From: a bacterium
GTDB taxonomy: Bacteria; Bacillota; Clostridia; Oscillospirales; Acutalibacteraceae
NCBI GenBank assembly: GCA_022774755.1
Contig: JALFLK010000027.1
Location: 1-57,836 of the forward strand
DNA length: 57,836 bases
Reading direction: 5' to 3'
Part shown: positions 37,687 to 48,252 of the stretch, one piece after another
Layout of the letters: every line of letters begins with the position of its first letter
Position numbering within the stretch: position 1 is the first letter of the stretch
Made by a program: the position numbers and the translations under genes
The notes under the pieces: model-generated
Databases searched by the model: none
Seen by the model: only the letters and a program-made list of their open reading frames with translations
Told to the model about the DNA's origin: nothing

Positions 37687-39561
37687 ATGGATTATTTTGC
37701 AGGTGAATATGATGTGGGCGTAATCGGCGCCGGACACGCAGGTATCGAGGCAGGTCTTGCCTCTGCACGTTTAGGCTGTAAAACTGCGGTTTTTACTATA
37801 AATATGGACGCTGTGGGCAACTGCCCCTGCAATCCGTCAATTGGAGGAACAGCTAAAGGACATTTGGTAAGAGAAATTGACGCTTTAGGCGGAGAAATGG
37901 GAAAAACAGCCGACCAATGCTTTTTGCAGATGAGAATGTTAAACAGAGGTAAAGGTCCGGCTGTTCATTCTCTGCGTGCGCAGATTGACAGAAGAAAATA
38001 CTCCGACGTTATGAAACATAAGCTTGAATTGCAGGATAATCTGCACCTGCGTCAGGCTGAAATTGTCGATATTTACCCCCAGGATGATTTTTGGATTTTA
38101 AAATCACGAATGAATGGATTGTATAGGGTAAAGGCGGTTGTTATAGCCACAGGTACATATTTGGGCGGAAGAATTTTTGTAGGCGAAGTCAGCTACGAAA
38201 GCGGCCCCGACGGAATGTTTCCGGCAACATTTCTGGGTAAAAGCCTTAAAAAATTAGGCTTGCCTTTGCGAAGATTTAAAACGGGAACTCCTGCAAGAGT
38301 GCTGAAAAGCAGTATAGATTATTCCGAATTAGAGGTGCAAAAGGGCGACGAGCCTCCTGTTCCGTTTTCCTACGATACGGAAGATTTGGGTGAAAATAAG
38401 GTTGACTGCTTTATCAGCTGGACAAATGACAATACAAAAAAAATAATACTTGACAATATTCACCGCTCGCCTCTTTACAGCGGAAAAATTGAGGGCGTCG
38501 GCCCCAGATACTGCCCCAGTCTTGAAGATAAAATCGTCAGATTTAAAGATAAGCCCAGGCATCAGCTTTTCATTGAGCCCTGCGGACTAAATACGGAGGA
38601 AATGTATCTCCAGGGAATGTCCTCGTCATTACCTGAGGAGGTACAGCTTAAGTTTTACCATACTATTAAGGGACTTGAAAACGCAGTTATTATGCGTCCG
38701 GCATATGCAATAGAATATGACTGCGTTGACCCTATTGCTATGAATGCAACTTTGGAATTTAAGGATTTTCCGGGACTTTACGGTGCCGGTCAGTTTAACG
38801 GCAGCAGCGGTTACGAAGAGGCCGCCGCCCAGGGATTGGTTGCAGGCATAAATGCCGCCTTGAAGGTTCTGGGAAAAGAACCTATGATTTTAGACCGAGC
38901 CGGCTCATACATAGGCACTCTTATTGATGACCTTGTAACAAAGGGCGCAAACGAGCCGTATCGAATGATGACCTCAAGAAGCGAATACAGGTTGATTCTT
39001 CGTCAGGATAATGCCGACGAAAGGCTTACTTCCATAGGAAGAAAAATCGGTCTTATAAGCGACAAACGGTGGGGAAAGTTCCTCAATAAACAGGAACTTA
39101 AAAAACAGGAAATAAATCGCCTAAAAAAGACGGTTATTCCGCCCACAGACGAGCTTAATAAAATTCTTGTTTCACGTGAAACATCAGAAGTAACAACAGG
39201 CGTTCGGTTGATTGATTTAATGAAACGGCCGCAGCTTGGCTATGAAAGTCTTAAAACTGTGGATAAAGAACGGCCGAATATTGACCCCAACATTTTTGAA
39301 CAGGTTGAGGTTGAAATTAAATATGAGGGATATATAAGCAAACAGCTTCATCAGGTTGAGCAAATGCGTAAGCTTGAAAGCAAAAAATTGCCCTCGGATG
39401 CAGATTATTCGGAAATTAAAGGATTAAGACTTGAAGCAAGAGAAAAGCTAAACAAAATAAAGCCTGTAAGCGTTGGGCAAGCCTCGAGAATATCGGGAGT
39501 TTCCCCTGCCGACGTCAGCGTTCTGCTTATTTGGCTTGCACAGAAAAACGGGAGAGAATAA
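37687..39561 (+). CDS. mnmG: tRNA uridine-5-carboxymethylaminomethyl modification enzyme MnmG
   Basis: FAD-dependent partner of MnmE (624 aa). FAD-binding GAGHAGIEAGLASARLG near the N-terminus, CNPSIGGTAKGHLVREIDALGG (about 45-66), GRIFVGE, and the second signature FNGSSGYEEAAAQG. ATG 37687 has GGAGAG eight bases upstream; a GTG nine bases earlier lies in that site. A perfect parS sequence lies within codons for LVSRETS. The stop overlaps the rsmG start (TAATG). Confidence 0.97.
   Translation: MDYFAGEYDVGVIGAGHAGIEAGLASARLGCKTAVFTINMDAVGNCPCNPSIGGTAKGHLVREIDALGGEMGKTADQCFLQMRMLNRGKGPAVHSLRAQIDRRKYSDVMKHKLELQDNLHLRQAEIVDIYPQDDFWILKSRMNGLYRVKAVVIATGTYLGGRIFVGEVSYESGPDGMFPATFLGKSLKKLGLPLRRFKTGTPARVLKSSIDYSELEVQKGDEPPVPFSYDTEDLGENKVDCFISWTNDNTKKIILDNIHRSPLYSGKIEGVGPRYCPSLEDKIVRFKDKPRHQLFIEPCGLNTEEMYLQGMSSSLPEEVQLKFYHTIKGLENAVIMRPAYAIEYDCVDPIAMNATLEFKDFPGLYGAGQFNGSSGYEEAAAQGLVAGINAALKVLGKEPMILDRAGSYIGTLIDDLVTKGANEPYRMMTSRSEYRLILRQDNADERLTSIGRKIGLISDKRWGKFLNKQELKKQEINRLKKTVIPPTDELNKILVSRETSEVTTGVRLIDLMKRPQLGYESLKTVDKERPNIDPNIFEQVEVEIKYEGYISKQLHQVEQMRKLESKKLPSDADYSEIKGLRLEAREKLNKIKPVSVGQASRISGVSPADVSVLLIWLAQKNGRE
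39168..39183. promoter_or_regulatory. parS site inside mnmG
   Basis: Perfect 16-bp palindrome TGTTTCACGTGAAACA, the consensus ParB loading site, embedded in coding sequence of mnmG about 2.4 kb from the second copy. Confidence 0.93.
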
Positions 39562-40268
39562 TGCTGAAGGAATCGCTGCAAAGAGCTTTGCAGATTCAAA
39601 ACATCAAAATTACCCCTGAACAGGAGCAGAAATTTGAAATGTATTATAATCTTCTTGTTCAGTGGAATGGAAAAATGAATTTAACTGCCATTACTGAGGA
39701 AAGTCAGGTGGCAATCAAGCATTTTGAGGACAGCCTGGCGATTTTAAAATATATACAACTGAAACCCGATGCAAAGGTTATAGATATAGGAACAGGTGCA
39801 GGTTTTCCTGGAATACCGCTGAAAATTGCAAGAGAAGATATTGATTTAACCTTGCTTGACAGCCTCAACAAAAGGCTTGTGTTTTTGCAAGAGGTGTGCG
39901 GTGATTTGAATTTTAACGCAGAAACTCTCCACAGCAGAGCAGAGGAGGCAGGGAAAAAAACAGAGTACCGAGAAAAATATGACTTTGCCTGTTCACGAGC
40001 TGTTGCAAGACTAAATTTGCTCTGCGAGCTTTGTCTGCCCTTTGTAAAAATCGGAGGCCTTTTTGTTTCTATGAAAGGACCGGGAGGCGCAGAGGAAATA
40101 AGTGAAGCCGAAAGCGCAGTTAAAATTTTAGGCGGAGAAATCTGTGAAGTAAAGGAATATTTTTTATCTGATAACAGCAAAAGGACTCTGGTAATCATTA
40201 AGAAAACAAAAAATACGCCTAAAGAATTTCCCCGTCACGGCTCAAAACTAAAAACAAAACCCTTATAA
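39561..40268 (+). CDS. rsmG: 16S rRNA (guanine-527 N7) methyltransferase RsmG
   Basis: SAM-dependent methyltransferase (235 aa) for G527 of 16S rRNA. Motifs: YYNLLVQWNGKMNLTAI (about 22-38), motif I VIDIGTGAGFPGIPLKIA, LLDSLNKRLVFLQEV and CSRAVARLNLL. The true start is ATG 39561, which overlaps the mnmG stop and follows GGGAGAG. It ends with the usual basic tail. Confidence 0.95.
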   Translation: MLKESLQRALQIQNIKITPEQEQKFEMYYNLLVQWNGKMNLTAITEESQVAIKHFEDSLAILKYIQLKPDAKVIDIGTGAGFPGIPLKIAREDIDLTLLDSLNKRLVFLQEVCGDLNFNAETLHSRAEEAGKKTEYREKYDFACSRAVARLNLLCELCLPFVKIGGLFVSMKGPGGAEEISEAESAVKILGGEICEVKEYFLSDNSKRTLVIIKKTKNTPKEFPRHGSKLKTKPL

Positions 40269-40272
40269 TTTT

Positions 40273-40496
40273 ATACTAATACCTAATAAAAAGTAGAAAA
40301 TCTTTGCGGTTTAATTTCCACAATATTGCGTTGTCGTCCTTGCAATGCGTAGCCTTGCGGCGGCCTCCGTCTTGTCTTGCGAAAATTATCCTCGCAAATA
40401 TAAATCTGCTTTCTATCAGGAAGTAGTATTAGGCATAGCAATATAATAATCATCAAACCGTGCAGACGCACGGTTATTTGTTTGCGGTTAATACTA
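40273..40496. mobile_element. MITE-like element(s) between rsmG and noc
   Basis: Imperfect inverted ends: CTAATACCTAATAAAAAGTA near 40276 is mirrored by TAGTATTAGG (40424-40433). A second TTAATACTA (40488-40496) mirrors the same TAGTATTA motif around a perfect hairpin AACCGTGC-AGAC-GCACGGTT (40456-40475). The interior is GC-richer than the flanks. No transposase is present; it looks like one or two nested non-autonomous elements. Nothing is recognised in 40497-40647 apart from the noc ribosome site. Confidence 0.55.
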
Positions 40497-40647
40497 AAAT
40501 CGACTGAATAACCTAAAATACTCAAATTATGCCAAAAGATGGCAAAAGGTTATAAAAAATTTGCTCACATAACGACACCAATCGCACAAAAGCTGTGGTA
40601 TTATTAAGTCACAGAAAAGGACAAACCCCTTATGCGAGGTGAGTTTT

Positions 40648-41472
40648 ATGAATTTGATGCCAAGAGGGGACAATAAAATCATTGAGGTTCCAACCATAAA
40701 AATCAGACCAAACAAAACTCAGCCCCGCAGGCTTTTTGAGGAATCAGAGCTTAGGAATCTTGCGCAGTCAATTTCTCAAAACGGAATTCTTCAGCCCTTA
40801 TCTGTCAGGCGGTTAAAAACAGGAGAGTTTGAACTTATTGCGGGCGAGCGCAGACTCCGTGCTTCGGTAATGGCAGGGCTTACAAAAGTGCCCTGTATAG
40901 AGATAAAATGCTCCGACAAGGAGTCGGCGGTTTTGGCTCTCCTGGAAAATCTTCAGCGAAAAGACTTGGGAATGTTTGAAGAAGCAAAAGGAATTAACCG
41001 CTTAATCCGCCGCTACGGCCTTACTCAGGAGCAAGCGGCAAAACAGCTCGGAAAAAAGCAATCCACCATAGCCAATAAGTTAAGGCTTTTAAAGCTCAGC
41101 TTTGAAGAACAGGACTGGATATGCCAGGCAGGTTTAAGCGAAAGGCACGCAAGAGCATTGCTTAAAATTGAGGACGGAGAACTGAGAAAAGAAGCGCTGA
41201 GCCGTATGATTTCCGAAAATCTTAACTCAGTCCAAGCGGAAGAAATGATAGCAAGGCTGCTGAATCAAAATTCCGTTCCTGCGCCAAAGTCAGGCAGACA
41301 GACCATTGTTGTAAAAGACGTCAGAATTTTTCTAAATACCATCAACAAAGCCGTTGATACAATGCGCCTTGCGGGAATAGACGCAATAAGCAAAAAGCAG
41401 GACAGCGGCGAATATATAGAATATACAATAAAAATTCCCAAACAACAGTCCCAAAAAACAAGGACTGCGTAA
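40648..41472 (+). CDS. noc: ParB-family nucleoid occlusion protein (Noc-like)
   Basis: DNA-binding CTP-switch protein of 274 aa. The N-terminal ParB domain has GERRLRASVMAGLTKVPC (about 74-91) and LENLQRKDLGMFEEA. It is followed by a helix-turn-helix (LTQEQAAKQLGKKQSTIANKLRLL) and a C-terminal dimerisation domain. Upstream of parA-parB and right after rsmG is the position of noc in Firmicutes. It may alternatively be a second ParB; no Noc-specific site was identified. ATG 40648 follows GAGGTGAG. Confidence 0.8.
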   Translation: MNLMPRGDNKIIEVPTIKIRPNKTQPRRLFEESELRNLAQSISQNGILQPLSVRRLKTGEFELIAGERRLRASVMAGLTKVPCIEIKCSDKESAVLALLENLQRKDLGMFEEAKGINRLIRRYGLTQEQAAKQLGKKQSTIANKLRLLKLSFEEQDWICQAGLSERHARALLKIEDGELRKEALSRMISENLNSVQAEEMIARLLNQNSVPAPKSGRQTIVVKDVRIFLNTINKAVDTMRLAGIDAISKKQDSGEYIEYTIKIPKQQSQKTRTA

Positions 41473-41538
41473 CAAGCCATCCAGTTGGGTGCATAGCACC
41501 CGTTCCACTCATACCCATTTCCTTATCTAAACCCCTTG

Positions 41539-41568
41539 TCAAATGCCACACAGTTATGTGTGGCATTT
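41539..41568. other. Strong hairpin between noc and parA
   Basis: Perfect 12-bp inverted repeat CAAATGCCACAC / GTGTGGCATTTG around a six-base loop, not followed by a T-run. A smaller GGGTGC-ATAG-CACCC-type hairpin lies at about 41487. They may end or protect the noc transcript. Confidence 0.6.
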
Positions 41569-41582
41569 GGCGTTATATGAGA

Positions 41583-41598
41583 TGTTTCACGTGAAACA
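41583..41598. promoter_or_regulatory. parS site upstream of parA
   Basis: Perfect palindrome TGTTTCACGTGAAACA, 150 bases before the parA start, identical to the copy in mnmG. It is the expected ParB binding and loading site near oriC. Confidence 0.95.
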
Positions 41599-41747
41599 TT
41601 TGTAACGGCTATATTTTACCACAGAGATATGAAAAAACAAAAAATAAGCTTAAAAAATGAAAAAATCAACTTTTTTATCTAAATGCCTTTAATTTTACCC
41701 CCGTATATGGTACAATAATCAGGTAATCAAATAAAAAAGGTGATATT

Positions 41748-42521
41748 TTGGCAAAGATAATTGCAGTAGCCAACCAAAAAGGCGGAGTCGGTAAAACCAC
41801 AACCTCGGTTAATCTTGCCGCATGTTTGGGGGCTTTGGATAAAAAGACCCTGCTGATTGATGTTGACCCACAGGGCAACGCAACCAGCGGAGTTGCCATA
41901 GACAGAAGAAAAATTGAAAATTCAAGCTACACCTTGTTGGTGGAGGGAATAAAGGCGGAGCAGTGTATACTTACAACTGCCTATAAAAATCTGCATATTT
42001 TGCCCTCGAGCCTTGACCTTGCGGCGGCAGAGCTTGAAATTGTCGATTTGCCTCACCGAGAGCAAAGGCTGAAAAGCGGAGTGATTTCAGTAAAAAAGGA
42101 CTACGATTACATAATTATCGACTGTCCTCCCTCACTTGGGTTAATAACCACCAATGCTTTAACCTTTGCCGACTCTATTTTAGTTCCGATTCAATGCGAG
42201 TATTACGCTCTTGAGGGGCTTTCACAGCTGATGAATTCGGTGCGCAGAGTTAAGAGAATGTATAACGATGCGCTGGAAATAGAGGGTGTTTTGCTGACAA
42301 TGTACGACGCAAGGCTTAACCTTACTCAGCAGGTAGTGGCAGAAATCAAAAAATTCTTCCCAAGAAAAGTGTTCAAAACGGTTATACCCAGAGGAGTAAG
42401 ACTTTCGGAGGCGCCAAGCTTCGGTATGCCTGTAATTTATTATGATAAATCCTGCAAAGGCTCACTTGCTTATACGGAGCTTGCACGGGAAATAATAGAG
42501 AAGGAGCGGTTATATGGCTAA
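41748..42521 (+). CDS. parA: Chromosome partitioning ATPase ParA/Soj
   Basis: Deviant Walker-type ATPase (257 aa) that moves or signals with ParB-parS and modulates DnaA in Bacillus. P-loop KGGVGKTTTSVNLAA (about 11-25), LIDVDPQGNAT, and DCPPSLGLITTNAL. TTG start at 41748 with AAAGGTGAT upstream. A -10-like TACAAT at 41711 suggests its own promoter. It overlaps parB by eight bases. Confidence 0.96.
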   Translation: MAKIIAVANQKGGVGKTTTSVNLAACLGALDKKTLLIDVDPQGNATSGVAIDRRKIENSSYTLLVEGIKAEQCILTTAYKNLHILPSSLDLAAAELEIVDLPHREQRLKSGVISVKKDYDYIIIDCPPSLGLITTNALTFADSILVPIQCEYYALEGLSQLMNSVRRVKRMYNDALEIEGVLLTMYDARLNLTQQVVAEIKKFFPRKVFKTVIPRGVRLSEAPSFGMPVIYYDKSCKGSLAYTELAREIIEKERLYG

Positions 42522-43380
42522 AAAATTCGGCGGTTTGGGCAAAGGTTTAGACGCAATATTTATGGAAAACGAAAGTGAAAATGAAAACTCAACCGTAACT
42601 TTGAAAATTTCGGAAATTGAGCCTAATAAAGAACAGCCCAGAACAGAGTTTGACGAAACCGCCCTTGCAGAGCTTGCGGAGAGCATTTCAAAGCACGGTC
42701 TTTTACAGCCGATTTTGGTAAGTCCGATAATCGGCGGAGGATACAGAATTGTGGCAGGTGAAAGGCGCTACAGAGCCTCAAGAATGGCGGGGCTTACAAA
42801 GGTTCCGGTTATTATCCGTGAGCTTTCGCCCAGAGAAACAATGGAAATAGCCCTTATAGAAAACCTGCAGAGGGAAAACCTGACTCCCGTTGAAGAGGCG
42901 AAAGGCTACCGAACTTTAATGGACGAGCATCAGCTTTCTCAGGATGAGGTTGCAAAAGCGGTGGGAAAATCACGGAGCGCCGTTGCAAATTCATTAAGAC
43001 TGTTAAAGCTTCCGGAAAATTTGCTTAGTATGGTATCGTCGGGAGAAATCAGCGCAGGACACGCAAGAGCATTGCTTTCACTTGATAATTCCGAAGATAT
43101 GCAGAAAGCGGCGGAGGAAATTACCAAAAAAAGTCTTTCGGTTCGCCAGACAGAGGCATTGTGCAAAAAGCTTTTGCAAAACAAACCCAAAAAAGAGCAA
43201 GCTCAGCCAAAAAAAACAACCTATTTCAGCCAGGTAGAGCTTGCGTTGACGGAGTATTTAGGCAAAAAGGTATCGGTTTCGCCCTTAAAAAATAAAAAAG
43301 GCGGAATTTTACAAATAGAATTTTATTCAGACGAAGAACTGACAGAGCTTGCAAAAAAGCTTGAAGATAAAGAAGATTAA
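42514..43380 (+). CDS. parB: Chromosome partitioning protein ParB/Spo0J
   Basis: CTPase DNA clamp (288 aa) loaded at parS. KKFGGLGKGLDAIF begins the protein, with ISEIEPNKEQPRTEFDE, the CTP-binding GERRYRASRMAGLTKVPVI and ENLQRENLTPVEEA. The helix-turn-helix LSQDEVAKAVGKSRSAVANSLRLLKLP follows, then a C-terminal dimerisation domain. The ATG lies inside parA, so the two are translationally coupled. Confidence 0.97.
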   Translation: MAKKFGGLGKGLDAIFMENESENENSTVTLKISEIEPNKEQPRTEFDETALAELAESISKHGLLQPILVSPIIGGGYRIVAGERRYRASRMAGLTKVPVIIRELSPRETMEIALIENLQRENLTPVEEAKGYRTLMDEHQLSQDEVAKAVGKSRSAVANSLRLLKLPENLLSMVSSGEISAGHARALLSLDNSEDMQKAAEEITKKSLSVRQTEALCKKLLQNKPKKEQAQPKKTTYFSQVELALTEYLGKKVSVSPLKNKKGGILQIEFYSDEELTELAKKLEDKED

Positions 43381-43411
43381 AAGAGAAAGAAGACTAAAAA
43401 GGAGAAAAATT

Positions 43412-44689
43412 ATGATTGACATAAAACTTATCAGAGAAAATCCGGAGCTTGTGAAAAAAAATATTAAGAAAAAATATCAGGACCATAAGTTAGAGCTTGT
43501 TGACAAGGTTGCTCAGCTTGACAGCGAAAGCAGAGCTGTAAAAATGCAGGCTGATGAGCTCAGAGCCAACAGAAATAAATTTTCAAAACAAATCGGCGCT
43601 TTAATGGCTCAGGGCAAAAAGGACGAAGCGGAAGAGGTTAAAAAGCAGGTAACAGCCCAGAGTAAAACTCTTGCCGAGCTTGAAAAAAAGGAAGAAGAGT
43701 ACGCCGAAGAGATTAAAACAATAATGATGAAAATCCCCAATATTATCGACGACTGCGTTCCCATTGGCAAAGACGACAGCCAGAATGTTGAGATTGAGCG
43801 TTTCGGCGAGCCTGTAGTGCCTGATTTTGAGATTCCGTACCATACCGAAATTATGGAAAAGCTCAACGGCATTGATTTGGACAGCGCAAGAAAGGTAGCA
43901 GGCAACGGATTTTACTATCTTATGGGCGATATTGCAAGGCTCCACAGTGCAGTTATTTCCTACGCAAGAGATTTTATGATTGACAGAGGTTTTACATACT
44001 GCGTACCGCCTTTTATGATAAGAAGCAATGTTGTAACAGGTGTTATGAGCTTTGACGAAATGGAATCAATGATGTATAAAATCGAGGGAGAAGATTTGTA
44101 CCTTATCGGCACCAGCGAGCACTCGATGATAGGCAAATTCATTGATACCATCGTTAAGGAAGAAGATCTGCCCAAAACTCTCACCAGTTATTCTCCTTGC
44201 TTTAGAAAAGAAAAGGGCGCCCACGGAATTGAGGAAAGAGGCGTTTACAGAATTCATCAGTTTGAAAAACAGGAGATGATTGTTGTCTGCAAGCCGGAAG
44301 AAAGCAGAATGTGGTTTGACAAGCTGTGGCAAAATACCGTTGATTTGTTCAGGTCTATGGATATTCCCGTACGCACCCTTGAGTGCTGTTCGGGTGATTT
44401 GGCAGATTTAAAGGTTCGTTCCCTTGATGTTGAAGCATGGTCGCCCCGTCAGAAAAAATATTTTGAGATAGGCTCCTGCTCTAACTTAGGCGACGCACAG
44501 GCACGCAGACTGAAAATAAGAGTTGCAGGCAAAGACGGCAAATACTTTGCACATACTTTGAACAATACCGTAGTTGCTCCTCCGAGAATGTTAATTGCAT
44601 TTTTGGAAAACAACCTTAACGCTGACGGAAGCGTTAGAATTCCAAAGGCTTTACAGCCGTATATGGGCGGAAAAACCGTGATTAAGTAA
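43412..44689 (+). CDS. serS: Serine--tRNA ligase
   Basis: Class II aminoacyl-tRNA synthetase (425 aa). N-terminal antiparallel coiled-coil arm (about 27-110, IRENPELVKKNIKKK ... QMKIP). Motif 2 is FRKEKGAHGIEERGVYRIHQFEK and motif 3 ends in NTVVAPPRMLIAFLENN. ATG 43412 follows AAAAAGGAGAA. It lies 31 bases after parB, so it is probably transcribed with parA-parB. No T-box leader is present. Terminator downstream. Confidence 0.96.
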   Translation: MIDIKLIRENPELVKKNIKKKYQDHKLELVDKVAQLDSESRAVKMQADELRANRNKFSKQIGALMAQGKKDEAEEVKKQVTAQSKTLAELEKKEEEYAEEIKTIMMKIPNIIDDCVPIGKDDSQNVEIERFGEPVVPDFEIPYHTEIMEKLNGIDLDSARKVAGNGFYYLMGDIARLHSAVISYARDFMIDRGFTYCVPPFMIRSNVVTGVMSFDEMESMMYKIEGEDLYLIGTSEHSMIGKFIDTIVKEEDLPKTLTSYSPCFRKEKGAHGIEERGVYRIHQFEKQEMIVVCKPEESRMWFDKLWQNTVDLFRSMDIPVRTLECCSGDLADLKVRSLDVEAWSPRQKKYFEIGSCSNLGDAQARRLKIRVAGKDGKYFAHTLNNTVVAPPRMLIAFLENNLNADGSVRIPKALQPYMGGKTVIK

Positions 44690-44745
44690 GACTTATTGAA
44701 TACTTTTTGAATATTTTAACTTTTTGAATATTTATAATAAAAAAC

Positions 44746-44781
44746 AAAGACTGTATCGGAAAATCGGTACAGTCTTTTTTA
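44746..44781 (+). terminator. Terminator of serS
   Basis: AAAGACTGTA and TACAGTCTTT arms (10 bp) around a 12-base loop, followed by further T residues. Confidence 0.9.
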
Positions 44782-44794
44782 AATTATAGAAAAT

Positions 44795-44876
44795 TGATCG
44801 GCCGCGCTCGGGCAAAAAAGGTTATTGTTAGCAAAAGCTGTTTGCACGGATTGCGTGTCGAGGCACTCGATATGTA
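44795..44876 (+). repeat. Interspersed intergenic repeat
   Basis: One unit of the GCTCGGGCA ... AGCAAAAGCTGTTTGCACGG ... GCGTGTCGAGGCACTCGA variant, matching copies at about 36165, 53150 and 54915. It lies immediately 3' of the serS terminator. Confidence 0.75.
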
Positions 44877-44902
44877 TTGAGCGTCGGAGTTACATTGATA
44901 GA

Positions 44903-45553
44903 TTACCGATGTTTATGCGCAAACTTCTTTGTGGTTTTATACTGAACAAAAACTCCGAGAACAGTCAAAGCGGCGGCAACAATAAGAATCACAGCCAAAT
45001 TGTCAAACTTAATAATTTCCTTAAAAATCTCGGTCGATGCGCCGATTGCCCCGGTTATTGCGGTTGCAAAAATTATTGTTTGGCGAATATATTTCATTGT
45101 CAAAATTCCCGCAATTATTCCCAAAACAACAGCGGCAATAAACAGCCACCAGTTTACAAGAGAAAAATCGCCCTCAAGCAACTTTTCAATCATCGGAGTT
45201 GCACTGTCATAGTCTAACTTATATTGCTGTATCAAAGCGTTTGCAATATTATAAACAAACGCCGAAACTGTGGAAAACATAAAGACAAATATTCCGATTT
45301 TAAAAAACTTAAAGGCAACTGCTGCTACGGCGATACCCACACCCACAGCAATAATCAGCGCCAAAGTCAGCGTGTAGTCGTTTTTCGGCAAAAGAGTAAG
45401 CCCTGCCAGAAGGCTCAGCATAAATCCCAGGATAAAGCCGCAGGCTGTTGAGAAAAAATGCTCTAATCTGTAACCGAAAAAGCAGGTTGCAAGCTCATAA
45501 ATAATTGATAAAATCAGAAATGCAGCCGCAATGTTTGACAACAAAAAATCCAT
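44903..45553 (-). CDS. Multi-pass membrane protein (DUF4203/TMEM198-like)
   Basis: A 216-aa protein with seven predicted membrane helices. The repeating pattern of helices and the GFILGFMLSLLAG and GITGAIGAS-like glycine motifs resemble DUF4203-type proteins, but the match is only by eye. Basic C-terminal tail (KTTKKFAHKHR). AGGAGAA ribosome site. It is 12 bases downstream of a lipoprotein gene and probably co-transcribed with it. Function unknown. Confidence 0.65.
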   Translation of the reverse strand: MDFLLSNIAAAFLILSIIYELATCFFGYRLEHFFSTACGFILGFMLSLLAGLTLLPKNDYTLTLALIIAVGVGIAVAAVAFKFFKIGIFVFMFSTVSAFVYNIANALIQQYKLDYDSATPMIEKLLEGDFSLVNWWLFIAAVVLGIIAGILTMKYIRQTIIFATAITGAIGASTEIFKEIIKFDNLAVILIVAAALTVLGVFVQYKTTKKFAHKHR

Positions 45554-45565
45554 ATTATCATTCTC

Positions 45566-46255
45566 CTATTCCTTAACAAATTCTACGCCGTCAATAGTAA
45601 GCACATCTCCGTCAAGGGAGTAGCTGTAAGAATCCTCAACAGGAGAGCCTTGCTTGTATTTTAAGTTAATTTTACCGTCTTGGGCAGAATACTTTGCGTT
45701 TATAATCATCACCTCATAGCTGTTTGAGGTCATAATGCCCTTATCGTCAAAGGAGTAGAGGATACCGCCGTCGGACTTACTTTTCCAGGAGCCCAGGAGG
45801 TTTTGGTCAATAACGGGATTTTCAGGAGCTTCAGGGGTAATGCTGAAATCGGAAATCCTTTTCATCTTAAAAGAGGTGCCGTCGCTTGTTTCTGTCAGCT
45901 GCATAGTGTTGTTATCGTCGGAAAACTCAAATTCATAGGTTCCGTTAAGATTGTAGTACATAGTGGTTGCAAAGGTGTCTTTTCCGTCGTCGGTTTTGCC
46001 AAGGGTGTAATCTCCGCCGAAAGCCACATTGTCCATAGCCATATAAACCTTGCCGGTGTCCTTGAATGAGTAGGTAAACAAAGTGTGGTTTTGTCCTTCC
46101 TGGTTTTCAATCTGCCAATCTCCTATCAAAATCTCGCCGTGATTTCGGGGCTGTTGCTCCTGTTTATTATCGCATCCGCTGAAAGCAAGCAAAGCGCACA
46201 GGCAAAGCATAAATATAAGACCAAGATTTAAATCGAATTTTTTTTGCGTTTTCAT
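45566..46255 (-). CDS. Predicted lipoprotein with repeated lipocalin-like halves
   Basis: A 229-aa secreted lipoprotein with lipobox LAFSGC (Cys at about residue 28). The mature part contains two similar beta-rich halves, each starting with a G-x-W motif (IGDWQIENQEGQ and LGSWKSKSDGG) and including TYSFKDTGKVYM / LYSFDDKGIMTS. This is the pattern of DUF5640-like repeat domains in clostridial lipoproteins. Ligand and role are unknown. AAAAGGAG ribosome site. Confidence 0.7.
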   Translation of the reverse strand: MKTQKKFDLNLGLIFMLCLCALLAFSGCDNKQEQQPRNHGEILIGDWQIENQEGQNHTLFTYSFKDTGKVYMAMDNVAFGGDYTLGKTDDGKDTFATTMYYNLNGTYEFEFSDDNNTMQLTETSDGTSFKMKRISDFSITPEAPENPVIDQNLLGSWKSKSDGGILYSFDDKGIMTSNSYEVMIINAKYSAQDGKINLKYKQGSPVEDSYSYSLDGDVLTIDGVEFVKE

Positions 46256-46364
46256 TTATAAGCTCCTTTTCGCATTAGGCTGAGAGCCTGCGAGTGTTGA
46301 ATATAAAATTACCTATATAATATACCAAAATTTCAGAGAAAACACAATATATTATCAGGCTTAA

Positions 46365-47984
<1,620 letters not shown>

Positions 47985-48045
47985 TTTTACTCCGAGAAGA
48001 CAGATTCATCTAATCAGATAACTTTTGTCCCCGACCGTTTCTCTC
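47985..48045 (-). repeat. Interspersed intergenic repeat after guaB
   Basis: CTCCGAGAAGACAGATTCATCTAATC ... CCCCGACCG in the same orientation as copies at 19071 and 52890. It starts directly at the guaB stop. No separate guaB terminator is visible; the hairpin at 48125 may serve instead. Confidence 0.7.
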
Positions 48046-48124
48046 GGAAAAAAGCAATTTTATATAATAAAAAGGCTTTAGTATCCGACGGTTAGGCACG
48101 ATGCAAAAATCTATTTATAAAATT

Positions 48125-48177
48125 CACCCCATATGTCAGGTAATGCAGATAAAACCTGATATATGGGGTGTGGTTTT
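48125..48177. terminator. Long hairpin, probable terminator of guaB
   Basis: A 17-bp stem (48125-48141 with 48154-48170, one G-T wobble), CACCCCATATGTCAGGT and its partner, followed by TGGTTTT. Strongly similar to the hairpin at 12165-12214. Confidence 0.65.
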
Positions 48178-48252
48178 ATGTTAAAAAGTTTTTTATCGTC
48201 AAACAGCTTTTTTCACAGCTCCCTTTACAAAAAAGGAGCTTTCCTCAGTCTT

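Noticed and set aside
40283..40525. An 80-codon open frame on the - strand between rsmG and noc (RRRPPQGYALQG-like)
   Set aside because: It lies entirely in the inverted-end repeat element, has no ribosome site and shows composition typical of translated repeat DNA.
43381..43411. T-box leader before serS
   Set aside because: Only 31 bases separate parB and serS, too little for a T-box, and no specifier or antiterminator sequence is visible.
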